A stretch of DNA of 7,223 nucleotides from Streptomyces lilacinus (lineage in GTDB: Bacteria > Actinomycetota > Actinomycetes > Streptomycetales > Streptomycetaceae): positions 1 through 7,223 of the forward strand of contig KL569481.1 in the NCBI GenBank assembly GCA_000715685.1. Direction: 5' to 3'. Made by a program: the position numbers and the translations under genes. Shown one piece after another: positions 5,211-7,223 of this stretch (position 1 is its first letter; every line of letters starts with the position of its first letter). The notes beneath the pieces were generated by a model. The model worked only from the letters and a program-made list of their open reading frames with translations, ran no database searches and was not told where the DNA came from.

Positions 5211-6710
5211 TCAGCTCTGGCCGCCGGCGAGCTTCTCGCGGAGGGCGGCGAGGGCCTCGTCCGACGCCAGGGCGCCGGAGGTGTCGGCCGACTCCGAGGA
5301 GTACGAGCCGCCGGAGACCTGGCCACCGGCCTGCGGGGCAGCCTGGGCGCCCTCGGCCGCAGCCTCGGCGTCCGCCTCGCGGGACTTGATGACCTGCGCC
5401 TGGTGCTGCTCGAAGCGCTGCTGCGCCTCGGCGTACTGGCGCTCCCACTCCTCGCGCTGCTTCTCGTAGCCCGGCAGCCAGTCGTTGGCCTCGGGGTCGA
5501 AGCCCTCGGGGTAGATGTAGTTGCCCTGGTCGTCGTAGGACGCGGCCATGCCGTACAGGGTCGGGTCGAACTCGACCACGGACGGGTCGGCACCGAAGGA
5601 CTCGTTGGCCTGCTTCAGCGAGAGGCTGATGCGACGACGCTCGAGGTCGATGTCGATGACCTTGACGAAGATCTCGTCGTTGACCTGGACGACCTGCTCC
5701 GGGATCTCCACGTGGCGCTCGGCCAGCTCGGAGATGTGGACCAGGCCCTCGATGCCCTCGTCGACGCGGACGAACGCACCGAACGGAACGAGCTTGGTGA
5801 CCTTACCCGGGACGACCTGACCGATCTGGTGGGTCCGGGCGAACTGCTGCCACGGGTCTTCCTGGGTCGCCTTGAGCGACAGGGAGACGCGCTCGCGGTC
5901 CATGTCGACGTCGAGAACCTCGACGGTGACCTCCTGGCCGACCTCGACAACCTCGGACGGGTGGTCGATGTGCTTCCAGGACAGCTCGGAGACGTGGACG
6001 AGACCGTCGACGCCGCCCAGGTCCACGAAGGCACCGAAGTTGACGATGGAGGAGACGACGCCGGAGCGCACCTGACCCTTCTGGAGGGTGGTGAGGAAGG
6101 TCTGGCGGACCTCGCTCTGGGTCTGCTCCAGCCAGGCGCGGCGGGACAGGACCACGTTGTTGCGGTTCTTGTCCAGCTCGATGATCTTGGCCTCGAGCTC
6201 CTTGCCCACGTAGGGCTGGAGGTCGCGGACACGACGCATCTCGACCAGGGAGGCCGGCAGGAAGCCACGGAGGCCGATGTCGAGGATGAGACCACCCTTG
6301 ACGACCTCGATGACGGTACCGGTGACGATGCCGTCCTCTTCCTTGATCTTCTCGATGGTGCCCCAGGCACGCTCGTACTGGGCGCGCTTCTTCGAGAGGA
6401 TCAGGCGACCTTCCTTGTCCTCCTTCTGGAGAACCAGGGCCTCGATCTCGTCGCCGACCTTGACGACCTCGTTCGGGTCGACGTCGTGCTTGATCGAGAG
6501 CTCGCGGGAGGGGATGACACCCTCGGTCTTGTAACCGATGTCGAGCAGGACCTCGTCCCGGTCGACCTTCACGATGACGCCGTCGACGATGTCGCCGTCG
6601 TTGAAGTACTTGATCGTCTCGTCGATCGCGGCGAGGAAGGCTTCCTCGTTACCGATGTCGTTGACCGCAACCTGCGGGGTGGTGGCGGTGGTCTCGGTGC
6701 TGCTCGTCAT
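5211..6710 (-). CDS. rpsA: 30S ribosomal protein S1
   Basis: S1 binds mRNA on the 30S subunit and helps start translation. The protein has 499 residues, the usual size for Streptomyces S1, which has four S1 domains against six in E. coli. Four OB-fold S1 repeats are visible at about 38-107, 125-190, 211-279 and 296-365. The last two carry the signatures NFGAFVDLGGVDGLVHVSEL (224-243) and PFGAFVRVDEGIEGLVHISEL (309-329). The first two are more diverged, as in other S1 proteins. After residue 370 comes a Tyr/Asp-rich linker, a charged helix (about 412-450) and a low-complexity Ala/Gly/Ser tail. The start at 6708-6710 gives the familiar MTSSTETT opening; the frame stays open much further upstream through the leader and promoter, so longer start calls are wrong. 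GGAG lies 11 bases before the ATG. Regulation is probably through the long structured leader. Confidence 0.97.
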   Translation of the reverse strand: MTSSTETTATTPQVAVNDIGNEEAFLAAIDETIKYFNDGDIVDGVIVKVDRDEVLLDIGYKTEGVIPSRELSIKHDVDPNEVVKVGDEIEALVLQKEDKEGRLILSKKRAQYERAWGTIEKIKEEDGIVTGTVIEVVKGGLILDIGLRGFLPASLVEMRRVRDLQPYVGKELEAKIIELDKNRNNVVLSRRAWLEQTQSEVRQTFLTTLQKGQVRSGVVSSIVNFGAFVDLGGVDGLVHVSELSWKHIDHPSEVVEVGQEVTVEVLDVDMDRERVSLSLKATQEDPWQQFARTHQIGQVVPGKVTKLVPFGAFVRVDEGIEGLVHISELAERHVEIPEQVVQVNDEIFVKVIDIDLERRRISLSLKQANESFGADPSVVEFDPTLYGMAASYDDQGNYIYPEGFDPEANDWLPGYEKQREEWERQYAEAQQRFEQHQAQVIKSREADAEAAAEGAQAAPQAGGQVSGGSYSSESADTSGALASDEALAALREKLAGGQS

Positions 6711-6920
6711 GTGGGAAAGGGCTCCGGTACGGACATTGAAGTCGTAGGTACTGCTACGCCGAGAGCCCGTATCGCACCGCCGAAGCCGGACAGCCTTGGA
6801 GGCGCACTCTCCGACGGGCTCGTAAGCCCGGGGACACCGAGAGCACCTCGACAACCGAGGGGACATACAACAAGTGCGAGCGCGACCTGCTCCGTCTGAG
6901 GCGCGCAGGCCCGCAGCGCA
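6711..6920 (-). promoter_or_regulatory. rpsA 5' leader, about 210 nt, with mutually exclusive hairpins
   Basis: The predicted transcript start near 6920 leaves an unusually long leader. It contains a 5-bp hairpin (arms 6846-6850 and 6856-6860) and a perfect 6-bp hairpin CGGGCU-UACG-AGCCCG (6830-6815, read leftwards). The right arm of the latter (6814-6821) is also perfectly complementary over 8 bp to a segment at 6763-6770, so the two pairings exclude each other. E. coli S1 represses its own mRNA through its leader; whether this leader does the same is inference. Confidence 0.55.
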
Positions 6921-6926
6921 ACTTGT

Positions 6927-6955
6927 AGCATACGGGGGCAGCCGGACACGGTCAA
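6927..6955 (-). promoter_or_regulatory. rpsA promoter, sigma70/HrdB type
   Basis: On the minus strand a -35 box TTGACC (6950-6955) and a -10 box TATGCT (6927-6932) are separated by exactly 17 bases. Both match the vegetative sigma consensus well. The predicted start is near 6920, about 210 bases before the rpsA ATG. Confidence 0.78.
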
Positions 6956-6996
6956 TGCGCGAAGGCGCACACCCGGGACGAAACGCCATAATTCCG

Positions 6997-7014
6997 GCAC
7001 AACTCGGGTTGTGC
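6997..7014. repeat. Perfect 7-bp inverted repeat upstream of the rpsA promoter
   Basis: GCACAAC-TCGG-GTTGTGC is a perfect dyad 42 bp upstream of the rpsA -35 box, between the divergent rpsA and methyltransferase genes. A position between divergent starts suits a regulator-binding site better than a terminator. Confidence 0.6.
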
Positions 7015-7042
7015 GAGGCCACGAGCGCCCCGGAGCGCCCCC

Positions 7043-7099
7043 TGGCGTCACACCGGCACCCCCTCCCGGGGATCCCGTGGCGCCATGCGCGTGGCGTCA
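7043..7099 (+). repeat. Three TGGCGYCA elements before the methyltransferase gene
   Basis: TGGCGTCA occurs at 7043-7050 and 7092-7099, and TGGCGCCA at 7078-7085. The last two lie in an 11-bp direct repeat, GTGGCGCCATG (7077-7087) and GTGGCGTCATG (7091-7101), matching at 10 of 11 bases. They could be operator sites for the downstream gene. Confidence 0.4.
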
Positions 7100-7132
7100 T
7101 GTTCGGGCGAGAACCTGCGAAGATCAAGCCTG

Positions 7133-7223
7133 ATGACCGAGAACATCCCAGAATACGAGCCCGAGGCCACCCGCCGGGCCAGCGGCGAGACGGAGAGCAG
7201 CCGGGCCAGCCGCGGCTGGGGGG
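7133..7223 (+). CDS. Class I SAM-dependent methyltransferase, N-terminal fragment (runs off the window)
   Basis: The ATG at 7133-7135 opens a frame of 30 codons to the window edge, beginning MTENIPEYEPEATRR and continuing ESSRASRGWG. I recognise this opening as that of the Streptomyces class I methyltransferase usually found divergent from rpsA. The SAM-binding motif would lie beyond the edge, so the call rests on the N-terminus and context. The Shine-Dalgarno is weak (GAAG about ten bases upstream). Its target substrate is unknown. Confidence 0.7.
   Translation, partial: MTENIPEYEPEATRRASGETESSRASRGWG

Noticed and set aside
4953..6899. Plus-strand frame of 648 codons
   Set aside because: It is antisense to rpsA. 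Its Asp/Leu/Val-rich pattern is the mirror of the S1 coding sequence.
6711..7127. Upstream extension of rpsA to a 638-codon frame, including a possible Met near 6866
   Set aside because: It crosses the promoter and leader and lacks S1 homology. The Met at 6710 gives the standard N-terminus.

Overview
The window looks like chromosomal DNA from a Streptomyces-type actinomycete. GC content is very high, codon third positions are almost all G or C, and GTG starts are used. The right half carries an actinobacterial housekeeping block: coaE, a PAC2-family gene and rpsA on the minus strand, with a class I methyltransferase gene divergent from rpsA.

Left part (1-1535) is accessory in character. A TIR-domain gene runs leftwards off the window edge from a GTG at 525. 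It ends here in a residue string (PAFIGR) like the start of a STAND/NB-ARC ATPase module. Divergent from it, 78 bp away, is an unrecognised, mostly helical protein from 604 on the plus strand. The two could form a TIR-based conflict (defence) module. The 3' end of the 604 gene is suspect because a run of nine C (1158-1166) sits just where the frame becomes implausible.

Middle (1200-3300, minus strand) is a small cluster with type VII (ESX) secretion substrate features. Read in transcription order it holds a three-span membrane protein, an EspC/DUF2580-like protein with a YxxxD signal, a 244-residue WXG-type protein with a hydrophobic C-terminal half, and a 111-residue helical protein. The ribosome-binding site and start of the last gene are tandemly duplicated. 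No ESX ATPase or core membrane component lies in the window.

Right part (3534-7223) is the housekeeping block. rpsA (S1, 499 aa) has a clear sigma70-like promoter, a leader of about 210 nt with competing hairpins, and a perfect 16-bp terminator stem after its stop. PAC2 and coaE follow in the same direction, 25 bp apart. coaE is broken in this assembly: 16 bases identical to the Tn5/Nextera mosaic end (3642-3657) replace about 85 bp that should encode the LID region. I read this as a library or assembly artefact, not biology. It is the firmest anomaly in the window.
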